Below are positions 27,395 through 36,783 of a stretch of DNA of 64,000 bases, one piece after another (the stretch's first letter is position 1; every line of letters begins with the position of its first letter). Source of the stretch: UBA7985 sp038141425 (lineage in GTDB: Bacteria > Pseudomonadota > Alphaproteobacteria > UBA7985); contig JAYQIC010000010.1 in NCBI GenBank assembly GCA_038141425.1, positions 434,001 to 498,000 on the forward strand. The letters are read 5' to 3'. A program made the translations under genes and the position numbers. Below the pieces are notes generated by a model. It saw only the letters and a program-made list of their open reading frames with translations, did not search any database and had not been told where the DNA came from.

Positions 27395-28956
27395 TTATTC
27401 AGTCATTTCCATCAGACGGAACGAGAAGCCCAGACCATCCAGACCAAAGGCCTTGGAAGGATCGGTCATGGCCGGAACCCGGACCCGGTTGGATGCAGCG
27501 AACACCGACTGACGGTCGAAGCCGTAAATCGTTGCCGCCAGATCCATCAGACGGGCATTCAGCCCGGCGTAGGCGTCCTGACGCCCTGCCTCGCTGCCGG
27601 CCGCACGGCCCGCTTCGAGGAAGGCATCAACCTCTGCGTCGTTCAGGTACTCAGGCGACTGCCAGGTGCCCGGGTTGGACGAGTGGTACATGCCGTAGAG
27701 CAGCGTGTCCGGGTCACCGGTGACGGCGTTCACGAACAGCTGGCTGATGTGTGGCGTGTTTTCCGGGCTGGAAACCTGCTCGGCGAACAGCGCCCACGGC
27801 AGCTTCTTGATGTACGAGTTGATGCCCAGCTGCGCGAAGTTCGACTGCATCAGCAGTGCGAAACGTTCTTCGAGCGGCACTTCCGCGATCCAGCTGACTT
27901 CGATGTCGTAGTCAGCGAAATCGTAGGAACAGGCCGCCATGTGCGCCTTGGCAGCGTCCATGTCCTGAGCCTGCACCATGTCGGTGCCGTTCGCGCCGAA
28001 CATGCCGACCGGAATAGCGCCGGTGGACGGCGAACCAGCGGACACGTCATCGGTGATGGCGATCATCTGGATGGCGGTCGCGTAGTCAAAGGCGCTGGCC
28101 AGCGCACGGCGACAGTTGACGTCGTCCAGCGGCGCCTTGGTGGTGTTCATCTTGAAGTAGAACGCACCGGTGCCGGTCTCGGTCAGCAGCTGAGCGCCGT
28201 TGTCGGACAGGGCCTTGATCACCTCTGGTGGCAGCCACTGGCTGGCGATGTCGTGCTCACCCTGAGCGATCAGGGTACGAACGGTCGCTGCTTCGAGGCC
28301 GTAGCGCAGACGCACCGTGTCCGGCGCAGCGTCAGCCACACCGAGGAAGTAGTCGTCCCACTTCGCCATCACGGTTTCTTCCTGCGGGTTGTGGCTGACA
28401 ACGGAGTAAGCCCCCGTGCCTGCGCTGGTCCCGGAGAGCAGGGACTCGCCCCAATCGTCGCTCTTGTTCGCCTCGACGTAAGCCATGTCCACGATCGGCA
28501 AGCGCACCATCGACGCGACAAAGGCCGCGTTCGGCGCACCCAGCGTGAACTGGACCGTGCTTTCATCGACGGCTTCGGCACTCACACCCGCGAACAGGTA
28601 GCTGAGGCCGGAGCCCAATGCCTGCGATCGCTCGAGGAGTAGACCACGTCCTTGGCGGACATGGTGTTGCCAGACTGGAAGCTCACGCCATCACGCAGAT
28701 TGAAGGTGAAGGTGGCGCCGTCCGAAGACCAGCTTTCTGCCAGATGGCCCGAGTGGCCCGGCCCACCCTGGTTCGGCAGAACCAGCGTGTCGTACACGTT
28801 AAACATCAGGATACTGTCGGCGTAGTCGGACGCCTTTGCCGGATCCAGCTCGCCAACCGCGACCTCATCCAGTCTCAGCACCGTCTCGGCGAAGGCTGCC
28901 GACGCGATAGACGCGGACGCAGCAACAACGCTTCCCAGTAAATATTTCAGTTTCAT
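27395..28956 (-). CDS. ABC transporter substrate-binding protein, family 5 (DppA/OppA-like), one frameshift
   Basis: Periplasmic binding protein and first gene of the long operon. A signal peptide (MKLKYLLGSVVAASASIASAAFA) is preceded by an excellent AGGAGGAG site. Family-5 features are 'LDPAKASDYADSILMFNVYDTL', 'GHLAESWSSDGATFTFNLRDGV', 'PVGMFGANGTDM' and 'FNAR'-type C-terminal order. The frame breaks at about 28636: one missing C turns 'VVYSLERSQALGSGLSY' into an unconserved stretch. Joined length is about 520 residues. Family 5 covers peptides, nickel and various small nitrogen compounds; the operon suggests a hydantoin- or amide-type ligand. Confidence 0.88.
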
Positions 28957-29306
28957 CTCGATCTCCTCCTAGAAGCTTTCCTGAGCGGTAAGCCCGTGGA
29001 TGTGCATCGTTGCACAGTCTTACAGTAGGAAGAGTCTATACTTTTTAGCAAGACTAAAAAATGGTCCTGCTGGCATATTTATTAAGCAAAATGAGTTTGT
29101 TAACTGATATAGAGGCGAACTTTTTACCGTATAATGAGATATTTGTTTGCTATTTATTGTTTAGCGCACGAGTAACGATATTTCAAAACACGGGTTTTTG
29201 CGCGTTTTGACTATTTGCGTCTCTATTTGTGGATCAGCATTACTGAACCATACGTTTGTTTTATTCGAACGGCAGATCCTTCATGTTATTTTTTGGGCCA
29301 TGACGA
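28957..29306. other. AT-rich promoter region of the hydantoinase-importer operon
   Basis: About 350 bases between the end of the DUF917 gene and the binding-protein gene, strikingly AT-rich (29030-29200). It must hold the promoter of the 14-kb minus-strand operon. A palindrome at 29042-29060 is listed separately. No protein-like frame is visible. Confidence 0.55.
29042..29060. promoter_or_regulatory. Possible operator palindrome upstream of the binding-protein gene
   Basis: TTTTTAG and CTAAAAA form a seven-base inverted repeat around five bases, about 86-104 bases upstream of the binding-protein start. A dimeric regulator such as the GntR protein at 14358 could bind here; this is inference, and AT-rich sequence produces such palindromes by chance. 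Confidence 0.35.
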
Positions 29307-30373
29307 TCAAAGCGGTTGATAGTCAGCGTCGATTCCGAAGTAGCGGGGACCGACCAGCCCGATGGCCTCGTCACTGCGCCAGATCGGGTCGCAGGGCAGA
29401 CCGAGGACGTGCACGGAGAGGCCGTACTTGACCATATCGGTGGTCACCGGCCCGCCGGTGTTGGCGTCGAGCAGCGTGATCAGGTCCGGGGTGGTCGCGA
29501 CCAGATCGCCCTCGACCCAGCCGGCGAGGAATTCGTTCTGGAACGAAAGGTCCATCCCCTTGCCATCGAAATCGAGCTGACCCTCGAGCACCAGTTTGCC
29601 CTTGGTAAAGCCGGCATCCGAGCGACGCTCGACATCCCGGACCCGCCCCGTGAACAGCACCCGGCCGCCGTACGTGTCGGCGAGCGCGTGGGCCGCACCG
29701 CTCTTGTGCTCATCGAGGATTCGGCCCATATCCAGCGCCGTCGAAAGCGAGCCTTCGATCAGGTAGGGGCGGCTGGGACCGGCGAGAATCGGGTAGAGCG
29801 AGACCATGGCCGAGCCCCCATTTCGATGGTCAGAGCGCGGGCCAGTTTTTCCGTCCACTGGTTGGAAATGGTGTCGAAGGTGGCCCCATTGCCCTTGTCG
29901 TCGACCATGGCCATCGGGGTTGCACCCATGCCACCCAGCGTCAGGGTCACCATCTGCAGTTCGGGGAAGGCGCGGCCCATGGCGTCGGCGTCGACGATGG
30001 GAATGCCCATCTGCGCAGCGGCGATAAACGGGATCGTTGAATTCAGGCCCCCGGCCTCGATGCACAGGATCGCCTCGACCTTACGCTCGAGCAGGCGTTC
30101 CATCATCTCGATCAGCTTGGGGATCTCTTTGCCGCTGGGGAACTTCTCCTGCATCACCTGCGGCGCGCCCATCATCGCGATGGGCAAAACCAGCGCGTCG
30201 TGGTCGAGGTCTTCGATCTGCACGACGTCGACCGACCCGGCGTCCCCGAGGATCTGCTGCACCATCACCCGGCCGACGTAGGGAGCACCCCCGCCGCCGG
30301 CACCAAGCACGGTAGAACCCTTGGCAATCAGGGCCAGGGCTTCGCGGTCGACCTTCTTGATACGATTGGCCAT
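29307..30373 (-). CDS. DUF917 (S-methyl-thiohydantoin desulfurase-type) family protein, one frameshift
   Basis: DUF917 family, usually found beside HyuA-type ATPases. The N-terminal domain has 'GSTVLGAGGGGAPYVGRVM', 'MGAPQVMQEKFPSGKEI', 'AGGLNSTIPFIAAAQMGIPIVDADAMGRAFPELQM', all diagnostic; the C-terminal domain ends with 'DLITLLDANTGGPVTTDMVKYGLSVHVLG'. One G missing from a run (plus-strand CCCCC at 29815-29819) breaks the frame between 'LTIEMG' and 'GSAMVSLYPILAG'. Start ATG 30373 follows AAGGGG by seven to eight bases. Joined length about 355 residues. Family members have been linked to thiohydantoin breakdown, but the reaction here is unknown. Confidence 0.85.
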
Positions 30374-30375
30374 GA

Positions 30376-31917
30376 TCACGCCCCTTTCATGTTCAGTTCG
30401 CCGACAACCGTGACGCTGATCGCCAGGTTGCTGCCCGGCAGGTAGGCCAGCGGCACGTCGCTCTGACTGAGCAGTTGCAGCGTGTCCGGATCGGCGCCGT
30501 TGCTGACGGCGGCGGCCTCGGCCGCCTCGACCACCGATTGGATGGCTTCCTCGCGGGTCATACCATCCGCCAGCGCGATCACGCGCGAGTCTTCGCCCGA
30601 GACCTGTGCGATGGCCGCACCGATGGCGTTGGCAAGGTCGTAGTGCGGTGGGCGCACCACCTCCAGCCCGTCGAGTTCGTCAGGGAGCAGGACGGCCCCA
30701 CCGCCGACGGCGATTACCGTCATGGCCTCACCCGAGGTGCGCGAACGCGCAATCGCGTCGCCGGCCTTCTGATCCAGCGCACTGATCAGTTTTGCGAGGT
30801 CAGGCAGGTCACCGGGCGGATGATCACCCATTTCCGTTCGCCCGGCGGCAACGGCAATGTCCGAGGCAGTCAAGACCGACCCACCGAACACCACGCCTTC
30901 TTCGAGCAGTCGGTGGCCGACGGAATCCGGGCCGACCGTCACCGCATCGCGGTCGATGATCGAGCCGCCGCCCAGCCCGATACTGATCACGTCCGGCATG
31001 GAGAAATTGGTCTGAACGTCGGCCACGGAAACCGCTGTCCCGGCGGGCCGGGGGAAGCCGTTTTGCACCTCGCCCACGTCCATGGTGGTGCCACCGACGT
31101 CGGCGACCAGCCCGTTCTTGATGCCGGAGAGGAAAGCCGCCCCGCGCATCGAGTTGGTCGGGCCGCAGGCGAAGGTCAGCACAGGCAGGCGGTTAACCTG
31201 CTCAGCGGAAATCAGCGTGCCGTCGTTCTTGGTGAAATAGAGCGGGCACTGCAGGTCCAGCTCCTTGGCCAGCGCGAGGAAGGACTCCACCACCTCGGCG
31301 GCCAGCGGGCGCAGGGCGCCGTTGATGATCGCGGCGTTCTCGCGCTCCAGCAAGCCCAGCCGGCCGATGTCCGTGGACTTGGTCACCGACTGGTCGGGGA
31401 AGGCTTCGGTGATCAGGTCGAAGGCCTGCTGCTCCATGTCCGAACGAACGGTGGAAAACACGCTGCTGAGTGCGATTTCGGTAATGCCCTCGGCGCGCAG
31501 GTCGGTGACAGCCTGCAGCAGCTCGTCTTTGTTCAGCGCGGCGATCTCGCGGCCGTCCATCTCGTAGCCGCCGTGGATCAGGCGGTAGTGACCGTCCAGC
31601 CCGTCGATCAGGTCCGAAGGCCAGTCGGAGAACGGCGGAATGCTGGCGCCGGAGGGCAGACAAATGCGGATCACCCCGGTGGGTGCGAGGTCGCGCCGAC
31701 GCACCAGCGCGTTGACGAAGTGCGTGGTTCCGACCATGAGCGCGCCGATGTCGCTGACCTTGCCGCTGGCCTCTTCCATCGTGGCGGCGAGGGCGTTGCG
31801 CACCCCGGAGATGATGTCCGGGGTCGTCAGGCGTTTGGAACCGGCGACAAAATCACTGCCGTCCATAATCACGGCGTCGGTGTTCGTACCACCAACATCA
31901 ACACCAATTCGGATCAT
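30376..31917 (-). CDS. Hydantoinase/oxoprolinase family ATPase (short HyuA-like)
   Basis: A 513-residue member of the HyuA superfamily, shorter than the 686-residue HyuA at 21271. It opens with the nucleotide motif 'IGVDVGGTNTDAVIMDG', followed by 'VGTTHFVNALVRRRDL', 'FACGPTNSMRGAAFLSG', 'VADVGGTTMDVGEVQNG' and 'ISIGLGGGSIIDRD'. It sits two bases before the DUF917 gene, a pairing repeated in many genomes, so the two probably act together. No HyuB partner is present in this operon. Confidence 0.88.
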   Translation of the reverse strand: MIRIGVDVGGTNTDAVIMDGSDFVAGSKRLTTPDIISGVRNALAATMEEASGKVSDIGALMVGTTHFVNALVRRRDLAPTGVIRICLPSGASIPPFSDWPSDLIDGLDGHYRLIHGGYEMDGREIAALNKDELLQAVTDLRAEGITEIALSSVFSTVRSDMEQQAFDLITEAFPDQSVTKSTDIGRLGLLERENAAIINGALRPLAAEVVESFLALAKELDLQCPLYFTKNDGTLISAEQVNRLPVLTFACGPTNSMRGAAFLSGIKNGLVADVGGTTMDVGEVQNGFPRPAGTAVSVADVQTNFSMPDVISIGLGGGSIIDRDAVTVGPDSVGHRLLEEGVVFGGSVLTASDIAVAAGRTEMGDHPPGDLPDLAKLISALDQKAGDAIARSRTSGEAMTVIAVGGGAVLLPDELDGLEVVRPPHYDLANAIGAAIAQVSGEDSRVIALADGMTREEAIQSVVEAAEAAAVSNGADPDTLQLLSQSDVPLAYLPGSNLAISVTVVGELNMKGA

Positions 31918-31929
31918 GATCGTGTCCTC

Positions 31930-32868
31930 CTAAGCTCGTCTGTTCTTGGTCCAGGTATCGACGGCGACCGCCATGATGATCACCGCGCCCTCGATCAGCC
32001 GCTGCCAGATCGGGTCGATCTGCAGCAGGTTAAATCCGTTGTTGAGGAAGGCGAGGAAGAACGCGGCCGTCGTGGTCCGCCAGATCGCCCCCTGCCCGCC
32101 TGCGATCGATGTCCCGCCAACGATAACGGCGGTCAGCACGGCAAAGACGAAGCTGAAGTCGTCCGAGGGCTGGGCCGAGATCGAGCGCGATGAATTGAGT
32201 ACCCCAGCCAGTGCCGCTGCCGCACCAAGCAGAAGGAAGGCCATGGTCTGCACCCGGTTGACGGCCACACCAGCCAGGCGCGCGGCTTCCATATTGCCGC
32301 CCACGGCGAACACGTTGCGCCCGAAGCGGGTCCGGCTGAGCAGGACGGTGGCAATGATCACCACCGCGATGGCGATCCACGTCGCCGAGGTCAGCCCCAG
32401 AAAGCGCGAGCGCGCGATCAGCCGGTAGGCGTCGGTCTCCGGCCGCATCAGCGAGCGGCTGGAGATCAGAAAGCCTGCGCCGAAGAACATGAACGATGTC
32501 GCCAGCGTGCCGATGAACGAATTGATCTTCAATCGGGTGACAATGAAGCCGTTGATCGCCCCCATGATCAGGCCCACGGCGATTGCCGCGACCACGGCGA
32601 GGAACACGTTCCCGGTCATGTTTTCGACCTTGAGCCCGAACAACGGGGCGGTGACGAAGATCGCCGACACCGAGACATCGAAGTTCCCGGATATGATCGC
32701 GATGGTCATGAAGGCCGCAGCGATGATCACCATGGACTGCTGGTCGAGAATGTTGCGCAGGTTGCGTTCGGTCGCAAAGCCGTCGGCGGTCACTGCGAGC
32801 ACGACAAACAGGCCAATGGTGACCAGCAGAATGCCGTAGTTCCGAAACAGCAGGGCGAAATTCAACAT
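31930..32868 (-). CDS. Ribose-type ABC transporter permease (RbsC-like)
   Basis: A 312-residue inner-membrane permease of the sugar/autoinducer type (BPD_transp_2). Hydrophobic helices fill the sequence, and 'AAAFMTIAIISGNFDVSVSAIFV' plus 'VGGTSIAGGQGAIWRTTTAAFFL' match the conserved core of RbsC-like permeases. It starts one base after the ATPase stop and is followed by the HyuA-like gene, so the importer probably brings in the substrate of the HyuA/DUF917 pair. Confidence 0.9.
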   Translation of the reverse strand: MLNFALLFRNYGILLVTIGLFVVLAVTADGFATERNLRNILDQQSMVIIAAAFMTIAIISGNFDVSVSAIFVTAPLFGLKVENMTGNVFLAVVAAIAVGLIMGAINGFIVTRLKINSFIGTLATSFMFFGAGFLISSRSLMRPETDAYRLIARSRFLGLTSATWIAIAVVIIATVLLSRTRFGRNVFAVGGNMEAARLAGVAVNRVQTMAFLLLGAAAALAGVLNSSRSISAQPSDDFSFVFAVLTAVIVGGTSIAGGQGAIWRTTTAAFFLAFLNNGFNLLQIDPIWQRLIEGAVIIMAVAVDTWTKNRRA

Positions 32869-32869
32869 G

Positions 32870-34375
32870 CTAGTTTGCTCCGAAGGCCGCCGCCATCACG
32901 GCGTTCTCGTTGATATCTTCGCCGGTCAGCTCGGCGGTGACCTGTCCGCGCGAGAGCACCAGCACCCGGTGCGACAGGCCGAGGATCTCCTCGATTTCTG
33001 AAGAGATCAGAAGCACCCCGAGCCCGCGCTCAGCCAGCCCGACGATGAGGTCGTAGATGCCGCGCTTGGCGCCGACATCGACCCCGCGCGTCGGCTCATC
33101 GGCGATCAGCAGTCGGGGTTCACCCAGCGCAGCGCGGGCGAACAGCACCTTTTGCTGGTTACCGCCCGAGAGCGTGCTGACCGGATCGGCGAGGTCGCCG
33201 TACTTGAGCGCCGTGCTTTCCCCGAAGTGGGCGACGCGCTCGCGCTCCTGATTGAAGCGCAGGCCCAGCCAGCCCATGAAACGATCCAGATAGGGCAGCG
33301 AGATGTTCTCGCGGATCGAGCGCCCCATGAAGAGACCCTGAGAGCGCCGGGATTCCGGCACCAGCGCCATCCCCAGCTGCACGGCGTCGTTGACCGAATG
33401 CGCGCTCAGCGGCGCGCCGTCGATGGAGATATCGCCCTGATCCAGCGGTGCAGCGCCGTAGATGGCGTGTGCCAGCTCACTGCGCCCTGCCCCGACCAGG
33501 CCGGAGAGACCGACGATCTCACCGGGGCGCACGGTCAGATCGATGTTCTCGAACTGGCCCTTGCGGGAGGCGCCGCGGACCACCAGCAGGGGGCTGGCGG
33601 CAGGGTCGACCGCTGGCAGGGCCGGAAACTGGCCCTGATCCGCAGCGCCGGTCATGCCTTCGACCAGGCTGGAGCGGGTTTCATCAGTGGCAGCGGCGGT
33701 GCGCACGTGCTCACTATTGCGCAGGATGGTGATGGTGTCGGCGACCGACAGCACTTCTTCAAGGAAGTGGGAGATAAAGACGATGGCCTTGCCCTGATCA
33801 GCAAGGCGGCGGAGGATCAGCATCAGCTTGCGGGCCTCGCTGCTTTCCAGCCGCGCCGTTGGCTCGTCAAAGACGATCAGGTTGGCGTCCTGATTGAGCG
33901 CGCGCAGGATTTCGACGCGCTGCTGATCGGCGACCGGCAGGTCTCCGACCATGGCGCGCATGTCCAGCGGCATGTCAGATTGATCGATGACCTACTGCGC
34001 CTGGCGCAGAGTCGCGCCCTGGTCCACGAACGGGCCGATGCAGGTCTCCCGGCCGATGGACAGGTTGTCCAGAACCGACCGGTCGAGCATGAGGGAGAGT
34101 TCCTGTGAAATTCCCACCAGCCCGAGCCGATTGGCCTGTGCGGGGCTGTTGAACCGAACGTCTTTGCCGTCCCAGCTCAGTGCCCCTTCGTCGGGCGTTT
34201 CCACCCCGAGCATGATCTTGCCCAGGGTGGATTTGCCGGCCCCGTTCTCACCCACGAGCGCGTGGATCGCACCCGCCTCGAACGTCACGGAGACGTCCGA
34301 GAGGGCGGCGATACTGCCGTAGGTCTTGCTGACGCCGGAGAGTGTCAGCGCGGTTGGGGCCATGGTCGTCGTCAA
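32870..34375 (-). CDS. Ribose-type ABC transporter ATP-binding protein (RbsA-like), interrupted by an in-frame TAG
   Basis: A duplicated ATPase with two nucleotide-binding halves. The first has Walker A 'GENGAGKSTLGKIMLG' and 'VADQQRVEILRAL', 'LIVFDEPTARL'; the second has the degenerate Walker A 'SGLVGAGRSELAHAIYG' and 'LSGGNQQKVLFARAAL', 'LLIADEPTRGVD'. A TAG codon at 33992-33994 stops the frame after 'ATLRQAQ', and the same frame continues immediately with 'VIDQSDMPLDMRAMVGDLPV', where the family has no gap. This is a substitution, not a frameshift, so it could be a real nonsense mutation or a base error. Full length would be 501 residues. Confidence 0.85.
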
Positions 34376-34389
34376 GGGTCGGGCCTACC

Positions 34390-35379
34390 TTAGCCTTTCC
34401 ACTGAGCCGTGAACTTGTCCACGTTCGACGCGGTGATCAGGCCGTCGTCCGGCACCTCGGTCAGCGGGTCAACACCGCCAACGTGGGTTCCGTCGTTCAG
34501 CGCCTGCACCATGGCTTCCATGGCGATCCGGCCTTCGTCCGCCGGCGCACCGTAGACGCCACCGAACCACGAGCCGTCAGCCACGCCTTCGATCGCAGGC
34601 TCAGAGCCACCCAGACCGATCAGCTTGACCTTACCGGCCATGCCTTCGTCGGCGAGGACGATCGCAGCACCCTGAATGGACTGATCCGCACCCACCATGA
34701 CGTCGAAGCTGTCGGTGATCTGCAGGATGTCCTGGGTTGCCTTGATGCCGCCGTCCGGACCGAGGTACTGACCCTCGCCTTCCGCAACGACTTTGATGTT
34801 GGCATGCGAAGCGATGGTGTCGTCAAAGCCCTGACGGATGGCGTCGTCGAGCGGAATGCCCTTGATGCCGTAGATGAACACAACTTCGCAGTTATCATCG
34901 CCTTCACAGGCCTGAACGGTAAGCGTGCCGTGACGAACGCCGGAGCGGTATGGCGAAGCCAGAACCGACGCCGCGATGCCGTCAACCTGCGGCTCAGAGG
35001 TGGTGAGGTCAGCACCAACGATCTGGTTCAGAACCACGATCTCGATACCGGCCGCGATGGCTTCCTCGATGTCGGGGATCAGGCCGCGGCCGTAGATGGC
35101 ACAGACAACAATGCCGTCGTGCTTGCCGGATGCGATCGCATCCTGCAGCTGCGCCTGCTGACGGGCAGGATCAAACTGCGCGTCAAACTCGACCATCTTG
35201 ATGCCGTTCGCATCCGCGACTTTCTGCATCTCGACAACCGAAGCACCCAGCCACGTGTTGGCAGAGCTGGCGGAAAGGTAAGCGACCTGCTTGTCTTGTG
35301 CGAGGGCGCTCTGTCCTGCGGCTCCGATGGCGAGGCCAAGGGCCAGGCCGGAAGCCTTCATCAACTTTAAGAACTTCAT
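34390..35379 (-). CDS. Ribose-type ABC transporter substrate-binding protein (RbsB-like)
   Basis: A 329-residue periplasmic binding protein. The signal peptide MKFLKLMKASGLALGLAIGAAGQSALA is preceded by AGGAGGAG. The type-I binding fold shows 'VAYLSASSANTWLGASVVEMQKVADANG', 'DPARQQAQLQDAIASGKHDGIVV', 'FDVMVGADQSIQGA' and 'VGGVYGAPADEGRIAMEAMVQAL'. Four cysteine-bearing positions around 'VQACEGDDNCEVV' are unusual and may form a disulfide. Its start codon overlaps the stop of the XRE-cupin regulator gene (ATGA), and the ATPase gene begins 14 bases later. Ligand unknown. Confidence 0.9.
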   Translation of the reverse strand: MKFLKLMKASGLALGLAIGAAGQSALAQDKQVAYLSASSANTWLGASVVEMQKVADANGIKMVEFDAQFDPARQQAQLQDAIASGKHDGIVVCAIYGRGLIPDIEEAIAAGIEIVVLNQIVGADLTTSEPQVDGIAASVLASPYRSGVRHGTLTVQACEGDDNCEVVFIYGIKGIPLDDAIRQGFDDTIASHANIKVVAEGEGQYLGPDGGIKATQDILQITDSFDVMVGADQSIQGAAIVLADEGMAGKVKLIGLGGSEPAIEGVADGSWFGGVYGAPADEGRIAMEAMVQALNDGTHVGGVDPLTEVPDDGLITASNVDKFTAQWKG

Positions 35380-36026
35380 GTTTTCTCCTCCTGAAGGTTC
35401 GTTGATATTCTGACGTGAGACAGGGGCGATACCCGGCTGGATCGGGCCATTTTCTCAGGTATCTGGTGGGGGGATTCGATTTCGCTCGACCCGAAGACAT
35501 CCATGGTGCCGCACCACAGCAGGGTCGCCACCTCGGTGCGGTGGTTCCAGGTGCAGTGCGTGCGGGTCGAGTCAAAGTGGTATGAGTCGCCAGTCCGCAA
35601 GATCACGCGCTCTTCATCGACTTCGACGGTGAGTTCACCCTTGATCACGAAGAACAGCTCCTCGCCCTCGTGACTGACGGGTTCCGTGCGGTGCCCGGGA
35701 GGTTCGTGGATCAAAAGCGCGGTCAGCTTGCTGCCGCCAAAGCTGTGCGACAGGCGCTCGTAAGTCAGGGCGTTCTGACCCAGCGTGAAGGGAAGCCGTT
35801 CCGAGGAGCGCGTGAGTTGCGAGCTTTGCGAGGAAACCTCGAGGAAGTTTCCGACTGGCTGTTCGAGCGCTGCTGCCAGTTTCCTCAGCGTGGAAATCGA
35901 CGGAACGGCGATGCCCCTTTCAACCTGCGAAACGAAGCCCACAGACAGCCCGGCTGCAGAGGCGATTTCTTGCATCGTTTTGCCTCTGGACCGTCGGACT
36001 GCGCGGAGCTTGCTACCCAAGATCAT
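35376..36026 (-). CDS. XRE family regulator with C-terminal cupin domain
   Basis: A 216-residue transcription factor. An XRE helix-turn-helix covers about residues 5-60 ('LRAVRRSRGKTMQEIASAAGLSVGFVSQVERG') and a cupin ligand domain about 100-175 ('HEGEELFFVIKGELTVEVDEERVILRTGDSYHFDSTRTH'). Regulators of this design (PuuR/HipB-cupin type) control amine, amino acid and related catabolic genes. It is the first gene of the operon that includes the RbsABC-like importer, HyuA-like ATPase and DUF917 protein, overlapping the binding-protein gene by four bases, so it most likely regulates its own operon. Confidence 0.88.
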   Translation of the reverse strand: MILGSKLRAVRRSRGKTMQEIASAAGLSVGFVSQVERGIAVPSISTLRKLAAALEQPVGNFLEVSSQSSQLTRSSERLPFTLGQNALTYERLSHSFGGSKLTALLIHEPPGHRTEPVSHEGEELFFVIKGELTVEVDEERVILRTGDSYHFDSTRTHCTWNHRTEVATLLWCGTMDVFGSSEIESPHQIPEKMARSSRVSPLSHVRISTNLQEEKT

Positions 36027-36192
36027 TGCTCAAACCTCATACCAGAGTCCGGAGTTAGGCATGACGTCTTATATGCGTCAACTCTTTATTACCAATACCA
36101 CAGAAAGCTTTTAGTATTAGTAAAATTTTGAGGTTAAAACGCGGGTATCGCTGCCTGTGGCAGGGATCTGGCGCGGATAATGTTTGAAAGGG

Positions 36193-36661
36193 TCAGAGGT
36201 TGACGGCGCCCTGGTCCAGCACGCTCTCCATCGACACGTAGGTCGAGGTCGAGGCGATATGGGGCAGCTGGGAGATTTTCTCCCCCAACACCCGGCGGTA
36301 GTCCCGCACGTTCGAGGTGCGGACCTTGACCAGATAATCAAAGCCGCCCGCGATCATGTGGCAGGCTTCGACCTCGGGAATTTCGCGAATGGCGATATTG
36401 AAGGCCTGTAGTGCGGCCTCTCGGGTATCCGACAGCCTGACTTCGACGAAGGCAACGTGCTCCAGCCCCAGCTTTCCCGCGTCCAGCTCGGCGCGATAGC
36501 CCCGGATATAACCGGCTTCCTCGAGGCGCCGGACCCGTGCCGTTGACCGGCGTCTTGGACAGCCCCACCTGCTCCCCCAAGGCAACCATGGACAGGCGGG
36601 CATTGGCCCGTAGTGCGCGCAGGATACGGCGGTCAATCTGGTCCAGAAATTCTTCATTCAT
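36193..36661 (-). CDS. Lrp/AsnC family transcriptional regulator, one frameshift (probable putA regulator)
   Basis: Leucine-responsive-type regulator of about 155 residues. Helix-turn-helix: 'LDQIDRRILRALRANARLSMVALGEQVGLSKTPV', then after the break 'ARVRRLEEAGYIRGYRAELD'; the RAM effector domain follows ('HVAFVEVRLSDTREAALQAFN', 'VEACHMIAGGFDYLVKVRTSNV'). One extra G near 36540 breaks the frame between 'TPVN' and 'ARVRR'. The gene is divergent from putA across about 120 bases, the arrangement known for PutR, the proline-responsive activator of putA in alphaproteobacteria; that assignment is inferred from position. Confidence 0.85.
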
Positions 36662-36783
36662 GGTCTTTCAAGCCCTTTACTAGCCTTAATTTCGGTCGAT
36701 TTACCTACTCCGCACGAGCATGCAGGAAGAAGCCCTGCCCGCCAAGCCCTATGATTTCAGGAACGGAACAGGGATGGCCCCGC

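Noticed and set aside
30475..32193. A 572-codon plus-strand frame opposite the HyuA-like and permease genes
   Set aside because: It spans two genuine minus-strand genes and their junction, and has shadow-type composition.
33992..33994. Stop-codon recoding (TAG read as an amino acid)
   Set aside because: TAG ends htpX, and the restored second HyuB and first racemase, in the expected places, so it is an ordinary stop here.
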